From Blastomussa wellsi (lineage: Eukaryota; Cnidaria; Anthozoa; Scleractinia; Plerogyridae): a stretch of 64,000 bases of DNA. A program made the translations under genes and the position numbers. Below the pieces are notes generated by a model. It was not told the origin of the DNA. It saw only the letters and a list, made by a program, of their open reading frames with translations, and did not search any database. Where the stretch lies: contig OX393569.1 in assembly GCA_947652115.1 (NCBI GenBank), positions 18,082,650 to 18,146,649 on the forward strand, in the 5' to 3' direction. Below, in pieces: positions 22,801-37,000 of this stretch. How positions within the stretch are numbered: position 1 is the stretch's first letter; every line of letters starts with the position of its first letter.

Positions 22801-25800
22801 ATTAGAATTTGCCATTGCTCAGTGAGGTAAAACAACTAGAGGAGGTCCGGACATGCCAATAAAAAGAAAAAAAATAATACGTACCTTTTCTAGATCTACA
22901 AAGTTAAAGAGAAGAAGCACAAGGAAGATGAGTTGCATTCCAACAAGAAACAAGACAAGGAGTTGTTGCTGTGGCTGGTGAAAATTTTTCATGCAGATCC
23001 TGTTTTTGCTTTTCATGTAAGTTGAATACTGTCGTTATAATAATTATTAGGTAAACTGTGTTTGTATATGAGTTCCAAGCAAATCTCTACGAAAAACAAA
23101 CAGTATTGTGGGTCACCTTTTTTATTCGTAGAATCCTGATCTTCATGGCTGGGAAATTCAAAAGAACTCAACTCAAGTTATGATGGGTGTGGTCAACCTA
23201 ATGTTAACACCCACTTTACCATCTGAAATCAGATATGAGGCAGCTGAGGTATGGTGACCTGTAGCTTGATCTGTGTCTGTAGCAATTTTGACAAAATACA
23301 ACAATCATTAGCAATTTCACTCCCAAATTAGTGCAAAATATTAATTCAAGAGAATTTTTGGTATGTACATTCAATACTACAGGGACAGATCTAGGGGGAG
23401 GGTACAGGAGTTGTACACCCCACCCTTCCCTGAGATGACAAGGGACATTCTAATATACCTAGTATTCTGTTTACGTCATCCATGAATTACGTCATTCCTT
23501 AATGGTGCACCCCTCCTGAGCAAACCCCTGGAAAATTATGTCATTCCTTAGTGGTGCACCCCCTCCTAAGAAAAATGCTAGATCCGCCCCTGGACTATAT
23601 GTCCTATAGTTGATGGTTTTCATCACTTTTCTGCCTGACAATTACATGTGTCAGTTTTTTAGGAGAAATTAAGGAAGAGGTTGAAAGGTTGAATGGGTGA
23701 GATTTGGATTGGGGTGTCCTTGTATGGATGGTTTACATAACGTGCGCTTCTTTGTTTACAGACGCTCCTGTGTTTCTTTGAAGCTGATCACATTGAGATG
23801 TGGAACCCAGTAGCACCTATTGCCACATTCTGGGAGATCAGGTAATTAACACAGCAGAAACTTCTGGTCAGAGTGTTTGTTATTGATACATTATTAACTA
23901 AAGGCACTGATATACAAAGGGGCAATGTAGCAGGGACCAATTCATGAGAAACTGTATCTGAAAAGGCTCAGGTGAGCGCACACAAGGGGACATCTTACCT
24001 CAATATGTCCCTGTCCCAGTTTTCGTTTCTCCTCCGTTAAAGTCACCCTTGTTTCTTGCCAACTTATTGTTACCTCTCCAGGGGCTGGTCTAAGGGGAGG
24101 TGCAGGGGGGGGTGCGCCTTTCTAATACAGCGAGTATTCTGCTTACGTCACTCATCAGTTACGTCATTCCTTAGTGGCGCACCCCCTCCTGAGAAAAATC
24201 CTTGATCTGCCCTTGCTCTTTAATTTCATTTTTTTCTCCTTTGGTACACTATTATATAAACTAAAGGTTTTCTTTGATTTAAAGACAAATAAGATTTTAA
24301 GAGCAATACATTGATTTAATCTAAATGAAATCTGTTTTTCTCTTGCAGTTCACATGTGATGGTGTCTATTGCCGAGTTTCTTATTGGTCACGGCAGCCAT
24401 GGGACTGTCCTGTTGAGGTACTTGCGGGATCTAACCTTGAGAAAAAACGAGTTTTTGCAAAAACACAAGGTTGGTTTGATCTCCATGTATTGCATTAGTC
24501 AGAAGTATTAAATTTTGCTTTAGCCTTTAAGCCAATAAGACATAATACATAGCATTGTGTTAGTACCTAACCCAGTGAAATTAACAGCAATGCTAGCTGC
24601 TCAACTCATTTTTCAATAACAAGGTTTATTTAATACCAGTAATCATTTTTCAGGGAGTTTCTTAGTATTTTTAATAAATTATCAATCATCACTATTTTTT
24701 TCTGCAGGACCAAGCTTCCATAGGCAGTCACATACCAATCTGTGCTGTTTCTCAAAGTAAACTTGAGGTGTGTGCATATTGCTCTTGAACTCTGTTTTCC
24801 GTGCAATTCTTAAGACACAGTATGACACAATGCTTTAAGCCAAAGTCTGCATGTACATCTCAATGAACAAAGTCTTGTAGTTGTATATTTTTTATGAGTA
24901 ATGACATGAACAGCTGCCAGACAAAGACCTTTTTATTACCAAATGGTGAACATAGAGTCTGTGTCCTCTTTCAAATGTAAGTTTAGGTCAGTATAATCTA
25001 CTAAAAAACCTTTGATTATATATTCTTCTCGTCTACATTATTTTAACTTACATAAGCCATATTATTAGTTATTATAAATGTAAAGGGGAGGGTCAATAAT
25101 TAGCTCTTATTAACCGAGCAGGAGGTCTGTATGGGAGAATCTTGACCGAGGTCATGAGTTCAGACTGAATGCATATTCTCCCATACAGATGTTTTATTTT
25201 TATGGCCAAACGGAAACTTAAATTTGCTTAATGACATTGCTTCGTTCTCGCTGACGTTTTGTATGTGAACGGTGATGAGCTGAACTTTAATGTGCAAAAG
25301 TTTGGTTGTATCTTTACTTTTTATTCTTGTCAAGCTTTCTCAATTTTCCATAATTTAGTATTTTTAGAGAAAAAGCAGACAATGTGTTCCTGTTTTGTTT
25401 GTAACTTTCTGGCCCCAAAATGTAATCAATCTAGATGCCAGTCTAGATGGGAAAATCTAGACTGCTGTCAATATTGATTTTAACCAATCAAATTTGTGAA
25501 TTCATTAGTTTCCAGTCCACGTGAGACACGGCCATATAATAAATATAGATTACTTCATAGAAAGTGCGACGTACGGACTTTTATTCACGAGTTGCAAAGT
25601 TTTACGACGAGTGAATAATAATCAGTACAAAGCACTTTCTATGCTGTAATTTGTTTATTATATATAACGAGTACTCAACCATTGTAAACTTAAAGCGATT
25701 TTTCTAGTCTATAATTATTAAAGAGTTAAACGCAGCACGAGGAAAACAAAGCTGCAAATGCATTCTGATGGCTTTCGAGGCGAGATCTCTTTTAAATAGA

Positions 25801-28800
25801 AAAGAAAAATTACGGCGACGACAAGCTATCGTAAGCAAGAATTTTATTTAAATAGCGGTACAAAACACACTGTGTTAATACTTTTTAAAAGAAAGCTTTT
25901 GCTATCGCGTCGAGAAACGTCGCCATAAGTGAATCAACTACTGCGCGCAAATCAACTGGCGAATTTTTGAGCAAAAGTTATGATAACACGAGGAGTCATT
26001 AAACAACAGTTACGACGTAAATCCATATTCAAAAGTGAAATATTTACTTTACCCTGGTGTTCCCAAGAGTGCTTGAATTTTCTTAGAACGTCCACGGCTG
26101 CGTTGTATCAAAGCTACAATGAAAGTCTTTCATTTCTTGGCTTTCCCTTATCGACATTTAGTTTGTCCTCGCTCCGCCTGGAGAATGATTTTTTCATTTC
26201 CATATCATAACTGTGTTCTTAAGGTTTTGCTTTGCGTGTTTCTGATGGCTTTCCTTTCCATAAAGTTCTCAAAAGTACAAAATTTGTAGCCAAAACACAA
26301 ACTGTCTTCGAGAGCTTGCAAACTTGCAGCGCGTTGTTTTCACAACCTCGTTGGAAACCATTTGAATTCCCGCACGCTGATTGGTTAGGTTGTTCTACTC
26401 TTGATGCTGATTGGTTATATTTTTCACATGTGAAGAAAGCTATACGCGAAGCTGATTGGACGTATCGCTTTTCTCACATGTGAAAATATAGCAGATATAG
26501 AATTCTATTTGCAAGGTTTATTACCTAAAATTGTCGCTATATATATAATAAAGTATTGTATTGTATTGTATTGTATGTAATGTTATAATTATCTTTTTGT
26601 TGTTTCAGGAGGTATTTTTAACTTATTTATGGAATCCAGATATGGAAACCATGTTGATTTCCCTCTCTTGTTTTGGCCAAATGTGCAATGAAGCAGACAT
26701 TGTACAAAGTTCAGAGACTCTCAATGTTCTTCAAACCTCTCAAAACTTGAATGTGTACAGTGAGCTGTCAAATGAAGCTACCAAATTTACTGCTGGTTAG
26801 TTCTGTAGTGGATTTAATGTACCGGTACTTTTAAACTAAGTAATTCTGACTACTCAGTACTTTGCTAAAATACTGTGGGTCATAGTTTGTTATTCTTTGC
26901 AAATGATTAGTGATTTTAGTGTTATACCAATTTTTGACAATGCATTAATTTTTATTACAGGGCGAGCTGCATTGCAAAAACGCATCATGGCTTTGTTAAG
27001 ACAATTGGACAGACAAACTGCAGGAAATATACAGGTACAAGATTTACAGTGTAACTCTTAGATTACCAAACAAAGGCTCGTCACCATAGTACTTTTTTTT
27101 TAAATAAAACAATTGTTAATAAAATAAATCACTTTATTTAAGTGTCAGCACTGCTTTGCTAAATGTATTGAGCACTGCTATTGTAAATGAAACAGAAAGC
27201 TGTTAAAAATCCCAACTGGCAAGAGGCAGATCAGTTGGCTATTTAATACAAAGCATGGAGGAGTTGCATTTGGGGCCATCGAGGACAATTCCAAAATTAT
27301 AAGTTATTACCAGTAGTTTATCTGCTCACTGGAAGAATATTAATGCAATAAAAGTTATGCCATGTTTTTAAATAAAGATGCTGACGCTGCTTATGGTGAT
27401 GACCAAAGAACATCTGTGCCATGTTGATCATTATTTTCAAACTAGGGATCACCAACCAATGTCTAATAACTTCATTGTCCATCAAGGGACTACTTACTAT
27501 TATTCAATAATGAAGTACTTATAACATATTCGAAAGTACTTGCAAAGACAACCAAGGAAAAAATCTGATCTTCCTAATGATTGTAACTCATTTCCTCAGT
27601 CCGTGATAGCAGGGTAATGTTAGATGAAATAATGTCAAATGTGATGTTTCATTTTGTGACAGGCCTGGGAAAGTACTTACTCCAAATGGCAGAGGTTGAC
27701 TTATGATCTTGTCAGCTTTGGTAAAGATGACTCCTCTTCAATGGATGTTCAAAAATATCTCAGGCGGAGATCAGGATCAAAACTCACCACTGAAAGTGTG
27801 CAGGTACTTCAAAACTTTTTTCAATAGCTTCTGTCGAGGTAAAATGTAGTGACAAGTTGATTTCATCAGTGAAAGCTGATAGTTTGTAGCATGGTTTGGT
27901 CAGCTTATTTTGCATTACAGACGAGCTAAACCCTGGTATCAGCTTGTCTGAGATGCAGGCTAGATTTGGCTGATGGGTCAGAATTTCATCTTTCAGAAAA
28001 TTAATGGATAAATTGTCAGCTTTTAGTAGGCATGCTGCTAACAAGTATGGCATGGGGTCATAATGGTGATGGGGATTTTGAAAAAAAAAGTTGTGAATAT
28101 GAATGTGAACCCGACTCCCTCAAACTGTAGAATTTTTTCAGGCAGTGCCCATCTGGCTTTTAACTGTTGTTTTCATCTACATGTACAGGCATCCTTAAAT
28201 GAGTGGACATACATGACAGGGTTTCTTTGCTCATTAGGAGGAGTGTGTTTGACCTCATTACAAACGATCAGGTACAAAATTGTTCAGTACACAATTTGAG
28301 ATGACTAAGGAGTTGCCGGATATTTTTATTTTTCTTTGTCTGTCATTTTGAGATATAGTAACAAGACTGTCATTGTATACTGGTAATTTCAAATCTAAAA
28401 TCATATTATTGTTCTAATTGCAGAAGATATAGCAGAAGTCTCCCTTCATCTGTGCACTCGACAACTGAAAAAAACAATACTGAATGTGCTACAGTAACAA
28501 AGTGAGTTTTTGTTGTTGTCTGTGGTAGTTATAATTGTTCTGCTAACAAATCTGGATTATTTGCTCAACTAGGGAGCTACACTGTTGACTGCTAGAATAG
28601 TAGCGTATTAATAAGGGGTGAAGGTTTATCCAATTTCGTTTAGACATAGACATAGACAAAGTTTATTTTATTTGGTCGCACACTTAGCTATGGTAATCAG
28701 GGTACAGGGAAGTTCAATTTTCCAACTTGCCTTTTGCAAGCTGTAGCCAGGATGCACTAGCCTGGAGGTCATTTCCACTAGCCTGAAAAAAATTGTTTTG

Positions 28801-31038
28801 TGAAAACTTAAAATCTAAAGTCCACTAGCCCAATGGCAAAATCCACTAGCCCCAGGCTAGTGGACACTAACTTGACTGTACGCTGGTAATGATGAATCCC
28901 ATAGATTTGATAAACAGAGTCTACGGGATGTACAAGCTTGATTACAAGTCACCAAGAAAACAAAATTTGAATTCATTTTTTGTAACTTGGAAGTAATTTC
29001 AAGTGGAATATAATGTAGTTTAAAACTTGAAGCCAATTGAAGTATTGGAGGGTAGGTGCCGTAAAGGTAGCGACAGAGGAGAGCAGCAATCTCCTCAGCA
29101 GCAAGGAGGTCACCATGGCAACCGAGCCACAGCCCACCTCCAAGGCACCTGTCAACACAACACTGAAACAACCAGTGTGTGGAATGAATACTTACCAAGA
29201 CTGTGGGAGGGAGGGAGGGCAACAAAACGAGCAAGCTGGCAGGCAATGAAGCAAAGCACATGGCAGTGCCCCTGCAAACCTCCCTGGAACCCCCCACATA
29301 ATATTAATGCAGCCACTGCATTGGCTTAGTTTTAACCTTGCCTAAATTCCATTTAGCCTCATCAATATAACATAAACAGGAAGCCTCGTAATATGGTAAC
29401 ACTGTACATAGCCAGTACTACTTTTAATGGCTGTAATATTCTCTCCTTCAGGTTTATGCAGGATTTATTGGGTCTTCTTGTTTGCAGTAATGAAAAAAAT
29501 GGTTTGCAGGTTAGGTTTAGATTGTTTAAAATTGTATTTGAATGATTGAAGCCAGTCAGAAGTGGGTAGTAGCTGTTATTCTTCCAGGATCTTGCTAACT
29601 GGCAAATTAATCTGCATAGATACGTAGCACAGTAAACGAGTTGATTGGTGTTGAGCTCAGTCCCAAACTGTACCCCATCCTGCTGACACAGATTATGACA
29701 GTTGTCAAAAGCTTCTTTACACCTTCTGGCCAGGTATGTCTTTTGCACGCAATATTAAGGTCAACTAAGGATATCCACGTTGCATATGAGATGGTAGATA
29801 ACCAACAGGGCATGTAGCACATCTCATATCCAACAAAGTGTGAGGAGAACAATTTTTTATTAAAAACTCACAACATTTCCAATATTTTAGCTTCCCAGTT
29901 CTTCTTGTTGGCATGCATGCTTACCATATCTTTAGAGCATGGTATATTTAGCTTGTATACCATGATGGCTTACGTCTGCATATATATGAGCCTAGTTACC
30001 CATCAGGCCAGAGCTTATCCCAGTTTGCTTAGCATGAGGCAACTAGAGGTTTTTCTACTCCCCAGGGGGGATCGGATGCTTGTCCATTGCAGGGTTACCC
30101 CCAGCATTGTGTTGCTGGTACCCATTTATACACCTGGGTGGAGAGAGGCACTGTGAGAGTAAAGTGCCTTGCCCAAGAACACAACGCAGTGCCCCAGCCG
30201 AGGCTTGAATTTGGACCGTATCATCCAGGGTCCAGCACACAAATCATCAGGCTACCTCGCCTACCTACCATGATGTCTAAGCCAATGAAAACTCTTGAAC
30301 TGCATCATCTAATGAACTAGATTTTAATAATTATTTTAATTTATACCTGCACAAAAGGCGCCATATTTCATAAAATGAGTTGTCATACATCAGGCCATGA
30401 CCTTCTAGCGTCTAGCTAACACATATGCGCTGTTACTTTTGGAATGCATTTTAATGAACAATAAAAATTGCAATCACTTCTGACAAATGCTTCGATGCCA
30501 AAAGGGTCACCCATTTCCCTCACAGATAAAACAATATTGGAATGAAGCAGTTACTTTTCACAAGCACCAATTAATGATTATAGTGAGCATTTAAGCTGCT
30601 CATACTAAGTTGTTTTACTTTTAAGGTGGCGGTCCAAGACAAACATACTCTTTTCATAGAACAGGTATGTGGGACAGAGAGAGAGTAATAATAGTATTCA
30701 TAAATTTCACTGTGATGTACAGAAAAGTAGGGCAAATAGAAAAGGTCATTTACTAATTGAACAGTCATTCTTCCTTGACGGATCTGGTTGGATTTACGTT
30801 AAAGATGGCAACTGATACTTTGACCATATAATTTTGTTTTATCAACTGGGTTGATAATGTCAATTGGCCACCGTAAAGAGATTCAAGAGCTGACGTTTTG
30901 AGCGTTAGCACTTCGTCGGAGCGAAGGGCTAATGCTCCGACGAAGGGCTAACGCTCGAAACGTCAGCAATTGAATCTCTTTACGGTGGCCAATTGACATT
31001 ATCAACCCAGTTGATAAAACCAAATTATATTGTTATAC

Positions 31039-31083
<45 letters not shown>

Positions 31084-34000
31084 CTGATACTTTCACCATT
31101 TGCCTTTTGGAATGCCCCCTCTACCTTTCAACACACAGTGACACTAGCTAAAGGCATGCATGTATTTGGCAGATCATTGTGATTATCAAACACATCTTGG
31201 CAAAGAAACTTGGACATAAGGACAGTTTTCAGATGAGTGGGATTGAGGACATGATCCTGTCATTTGTTAGGTCAGTATTGCCATTGTTTTAAACATGTGG
31301 TTTTGTAATAAAACAGTAACATTTCAAGCTCGTTTTCTACTGAAATCAACTTTTTTGGTATTTTGGTTTCCATTGAAAAAAGAAAAAACGCTTTTGGTTG
31401 CCTGTTGAAAACAGTTGGTCAATACTCAACAATCCTTTCAATGAAATTGCTTAACAGTTGACTCATGCTGCACATGGGAAGTTAGAAGAGCATGTAAGAA
31501 GCATAAGAGTTGGTCAATGCAATAGCCAAGGTGGCCTCCTTCTATAAGCCTGGTGGTTTCTTGGAGGTCTCCTCACCCTGTAACTACATAATCCCTGTAC
31601 AATGTCGCGAATAAATGATGATGATGATGATGATGATGATAGCCAAGAGCAACTTTGGGGCTTTCCAAACTTCCCAAGTGCACATGGTTCACAGCTAAAA
31701 GCATGAATCAATTGTTTTATAACATTGCCAGTGGAATGTACATCAGAAAACCTGCACCACAAAAAATATGGCGAAGTTCCATTGGATCATGGAGCATGCT
31801 TTCATGCAGTTAATTTGACTGTGCGGCTCTGCTAGCTACAGTATGTTATACATGTAAACCAAAATGGTTGCTGCCAGCAAGACATGACTTGTTTCAACTG
31901 AAAATAAGTTTAAAAGTGGATTTTTGGGATGTCTAAACCAAACCAGCCAAAACCAGTTGTAGTTTAATTGTTGGTCCCAATCAAACACAACCAAAGTCTC
32001 ATGAACACACTGCTACAAATAATTTTTCTCCCATGAAAGGACCAGTGTCTGACCCAGTTGGTGTTTTGATTGAACAAAACTGCAGTAAGGTTGGACGCCA
32101 TATTACGTTGATGCTCGATAATGTGTTGCCAACACAAAACATTGGCATTTGCATTGGAAGGAGTGAAAAAATTGCATACTGTCCGACCACAGTTGGGAAT
32201 TCATCTGACATTGGCAAATTTTGGTCGGCCATTGTCGGATGTCTGACTGTTGTTTGCGACCCTGTGTACATTATCATTCTTTTCAGGTATGCAAGAAACC
32301 TTCCAGTCAGTCGCCAGTCCCTTCAAATCAAATGTAAACTCTGCCAGCTTATTGATGTGGTACGTATTTTGACTATGAGTACAAATTGCAGTTATGTTGT
32401 TTGAAGCACATGAAGTGGGCAGTGCATGTGAAGCATAGGCATGTTTTGCCATGGCAGTAGTATGGTAATTAGGAGTTTGGTAAAATGTAAAAGGTATTTG
32501 CTGGTAAAATTATTTTGAAATTATAAGCCTTTGATTTGATAAATTATAAGCCTTTATAAAAATAAGTGGTGAGATGAAACGTAAAAAATTTAAACAAAGC
32601 GAGAAATATGTATGAATTAATTAATTAATTAAAAAGAATGTTCGAAAGAATAGTAAAAGTACTAAAATTAACATTTGTTTAAAAGACTGTTACACTGCCT
32701 CTGCAGTGGGCATGAGTTGACTTGTTAGCTTCATTAGTTTTGGTCGTGTGCCAAGATTCCAGTTTCTTTCTGGTGCCATTGTTTCCTTTGTCAATGGCAC
32801 ATGGCCAAAACTGCTGAAGCCGAAAACAACTCATTCCCGCTGATGGTCCATCAGGCTGGAGTTTATCCGATTTTATGGAGCATGAAGCAGCCAGGAGTAT
32901 TTTTACTCCCCCTGGATGAGATTAAATTTGCCGTTACCCATTTATACACCTGAGTGGAGAGAGGCACTGTGACAGTAAAGTGTCTTGCCCAAGAACATAA
33001 TGCAGGACATGTCCATGGTTCAAAGCCGGACCGCCCGATCAGGCAAATGTGTTTATTTTTCAAATGGTCATTGGTATTAGGTTATGGCAAAAAGAGATGT
33101 GCTGTTACTTCACCAAGAAGTGAAGCTGAGAAACAAGCTGGTGGAATACCTCACTGACTGGGTTCTTCCATCTGCTGAACACCATCAGAGTATCCCTGCA
33201 GAGCTTTCTGATTTGTCCAAGTAAGTTGTTGATTTTCAGCATGATTTTAAGAAGCTAAATATTTAAGTTATCACATTTGTAACATGAATAGGCACTTCAG
33301 GGCCTTCCCCTTGGGAACGTTTTCTATGATCTAGGGATCTAAGTTAAATCCAGTAAGAAATTACAATCCAGTTGCCTTTCATCAGCTAAATATGATGAGA
33401 GATACTCAAAATCTTGTTTGAAACTGCTCTTGTATCATACTGAGCAATTGTTATAGCCTTGGTTAAACTGCTTTGTTATAGCAGAGTTTGCATCATGTGT
33501 GATAACATAATACATTATAACAGTTTGTTGAAGAGACTTAAGAATAATATTTGAGCATTTAGACTAAAGTACATTTTGTTTCATGTGTACATTTGATTTT
33601 GTCAGCAGTTCTGTCAACAGTTCTGTTAACGTATCATCACGATTAGGCTCATGTGTCCCACGCGCAAAACACATAGTACTCTGTGTGCTTTTCATGGCCT
33701 CCTTCTTCTAAGATGCTTGTTCTTTGGAATATGCACTTAATGGAACCTTTGTCGACTGTTTTGATGCGCTTTGAGGGCTTTTACAGGGCTGCAAATAATT
33801 TTTCTCCCATGAAAGGACATTTGTCTGACTAAGTCAACATTTAAATCAGACAAAACTACAGTGAAGTCGTATGTCATGACAGTTACTGTACTGCTCATGT
33901 CTTCAAGTAGAAACATGGGTGTTTGTTCTGGGAGGCCAACTAAACTGTACAGACGTTTTGTCTGACTACAGTTGGGATGTTATCGGACATTGGCAAATTT

Positions 34001-37000
34001 TGGTCTGCCATTATCTGTTATTTGCAGCCCTGTTTTATCTATAACTCTGTCTTCCTGACACAGTTAAGTATTTCCATATTTCTCTGTGTTAAAACTCTGC
34101 AATAAAATTCAAATGATCCAGGTTGTATTTAAATAGCTGATTAAGCATCATCTTTTGTGCACAGAGAGCTTGATGCCACTGTCATGCGTGCTATAGCTTC
34201 ACTGCTGTCAGGTTTACCTCTGCAGCCCGAAGGAACAGAGACAGAAATTGTGGAGGCAAAGTCACAACTTTTTCTCAAGTGAGCTCTCATGTTGAAACAG
34301 ATTGAGGCAAAATATTTTAGTGTTGAAAGAAAATTTCATTTCAATAGTCATTAGTGTCAGTTCAGTCGGTCGGTCGGTCGGTCGGTCGGTCAGTCACTCA
34401 GTCAGTCATTTAGTCAGCTAGTCATTTTGTAAGTCTGTCATTTAGACAGTCAGTCTGTGAGCCAGACAGTCAGTCAGTTTCTGCCAGTCATTAGTCGGTC
34501 CATCAGCCAGTCAGTCAGGCAGTCTTTTAAAGGTGCCTGTGTGTTTTGGTTTAGATCACATTTCCACAATGGGAATCTTCTTTTATCAATACATTTCTTA
34601 ATCCTGGATTGGAAGTCCTGTAAGTCGTAAAAGATTTAATTGCTTATCAGGTACTTCACCCTATTCATGAACTTGATGAACAGAGAGAAGGTTACAATAA
34701 CGGCTGGACAACAAGAAGAAAAAGGGGAAGTACATCATAGCGCGTCTCAAACACTGCATCAAAACACAGTTCTAGCCATGTCCAATCTTTTGAATGCTAA
34801 CATCGATACTGGGCTCATGTATGCAATAGGTAAGCAAAGAATATCCTGCATTGCAGTTGAAACTAAACCTCAATATAGTCTGTCTGTGAGCTGGTGATCA
34901 TAAGCTTGTTCTGTCACCCCGCATGCATCTCAGGTTTTCTGTGGTATTCTCTGATTGGTTCTTACATTTGTCCATTCTTTTGTGTGCTGTGATTGGCCAA
35001 GAAGATTATGATGATATTATGATGATCTTTGTCGCATGCAGAAAATATGGTGGAGAATTAATTATTGGTGTTATGGATGTTTTTCATTCCTTACAATCAA
35101 GTGGCATTCCTGCATGTAATTTATGTTTCAAGGAGGTTGAGCATGAAGCCAAAAGGTATTTAATTGAGGAATGTGGAAGTTCCAGGTGCCCCTTGAGTTT
35201 AAGAGTTTGGATAAGCCCATAGCCTGCATTGCAGACGAAACAAAACTCCAGTCGTTTGAATTGCCAACTGTTTCTGCAGATTACTCCATTACTCGGGAAT
35301 CATTTTGCTGTAGAGTCCTCAGGGTTACAGGCGAAACAGGCTATTGAAGCTGAGCATTTTGGCAAACAGGCGAAGACGTTAAAGTGTTACATTTTGTGGT
35401 CATCTGTTCTCGTCGTTTCTTCAGGTGGGGAGTATTTGAAAAATTTTCTAATGCGCATTAAATCACTCTCTAGGTTGCAAAGTTGAGTTTCTATGCCCCT
35501 TTGTTTCTGAGTATTTTCAGGCACACATGACAGATGTGATGGCTCGTACTGGCTATATTAAAATCCAAACTCTTCAGCTCAGGAAGTACCTAGAACTGCT
35601 CCTTCCTTCAATTAATAACCTTTTAGTTTCATCCTTGACCTCCTTGAAACAGAAATTACATGTAGGACGGCTACTTGCCTATATCATGGGAAACCTTCAT
35701 GTACTGATAAGAGTTTTACTAAATGTAGAACCGAGTGTGACAAATGAAAGGAAGATCTTAGTAAGTGAAGATTGGAAATAAAGGTGGGAAATGGTCATAA
35801 AAGCTGGACAACCTATATTCTTACTGGTTGGAGTCTCATTGAGGGGGACTTTGGCTCTCATGGCTCTGTTAAATACCATCTTATGCTAAAGTTTTAAGGC
35901 CTAGACAAACAAGGCGACGCACTCTTGGGACAAGTCGGTGAATTTGTGGTCACTGTGACAATTTTTACGCTGCAATCTGTTCCATGAATTCTAACCAGTT
36001 TGAATTTGTGTGACTGGTTGCAGTGGCAAAAGTCACTGTGTCACATGAGGCACTTTGTTGCTGTAACGTATCCCCTTGCCTGTTTTGGAAGTAGTACACA
36101 AGGAGTGGCTTATCACAGAGAGACCTGTTGTTGTGATTTGTCACCTAGTGTGTGTCCCAGCCTTTAAGCTTGTGTACTCCTTTATTTTGTAGGTCTTGGT
36201 TATCATGACGATTTACAGACAAGAGCCGTGTTTATGGAGGTGCTGACCAGAATTCTACAACAGGTTTGCAACCACATTTTTACCTCCTTGATAAGCTTTT
36301 TTTTCACTTGTAAATCAACCAAATCATGCTCAGGATAGGGCTTGGTTTTATAACACTTATTATATTACCAACTGCTAAGTGAAGGCTATTTTAGATAATT
36401 ATGTTTATTGAGTGCATGAGTTCCAAAAGACCTCCATTCACAGGCCTCCAAAATCTTTTTGAGTGAAAGAGCTGAAGAAACACAAACTCTGAAAATATCC
36501 GAGTCCCAGATGGGATTTGAACCCATGACCCTCTGTGATCTAGTCGGATGCTCTAACCACTGAGCTACTGGAGACTCTGGTGAGCAAGGCCCAATTTGTG
36601 GTCAATTTGACCCTTGCTCACCATAGAGTCTCCAGTAGCTCAGTGGTTAGAGCATCCAACTAGATCACCAAGGGTCGTGGGTTCAAATCCCATCTGGGAG
36701 TCAGATTTTTCCGATTTTTTGTTTCTTCATGTATTTATGATATCATGTTGTTTCTGTAGTGAAAGAGCTGCCTGTTAAAATTGTGTCACAGTTACTTGTG
36801 CCACAGTTAACAGTTATGTCAGGCATTCCTGTCTGGGTGCCTTTTATTATGTGCATCTAGGCCCTGTGGTTTGTGGCTCTACTGTTAAAATGCTTATTCC
36901 TAGGGAACGGAATTTGACAACTTGGCAGATACGGTGTTAATGGACAGGTTTGACAGACTGGTGGATTTGCTGACTCTAACAGGAGAAAAAGGCAGGCTTC

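Noticed and set aside
28857..29297. A 146-codon minus-strand frame
   Set aside because: It covers the dispersed repeat at 29040-29365 and unrelated intron sequence, shows no family motif, and overlaps other frames of similar length.
29905..30320. Short reading frames on both strands
   Set aside because: They are the SINE S1 copy; similar peptides recur in the other copies.
32033..32404. A 123-codon plus-strand frame upstream of NF1 exon 29
   Set aside because: Its first part is the hAT-like MITE and its last part is NF1 exon 29 in the correct frame; it is not a separate gene.
34923..35781. Possible extra exons or a nested gene in NF1 intron 32
   Set aside because: Two frames look protein-like, but I recognise no family, and including them would insert residues absent from neurofibromin. 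Kept only as a note on the intron.
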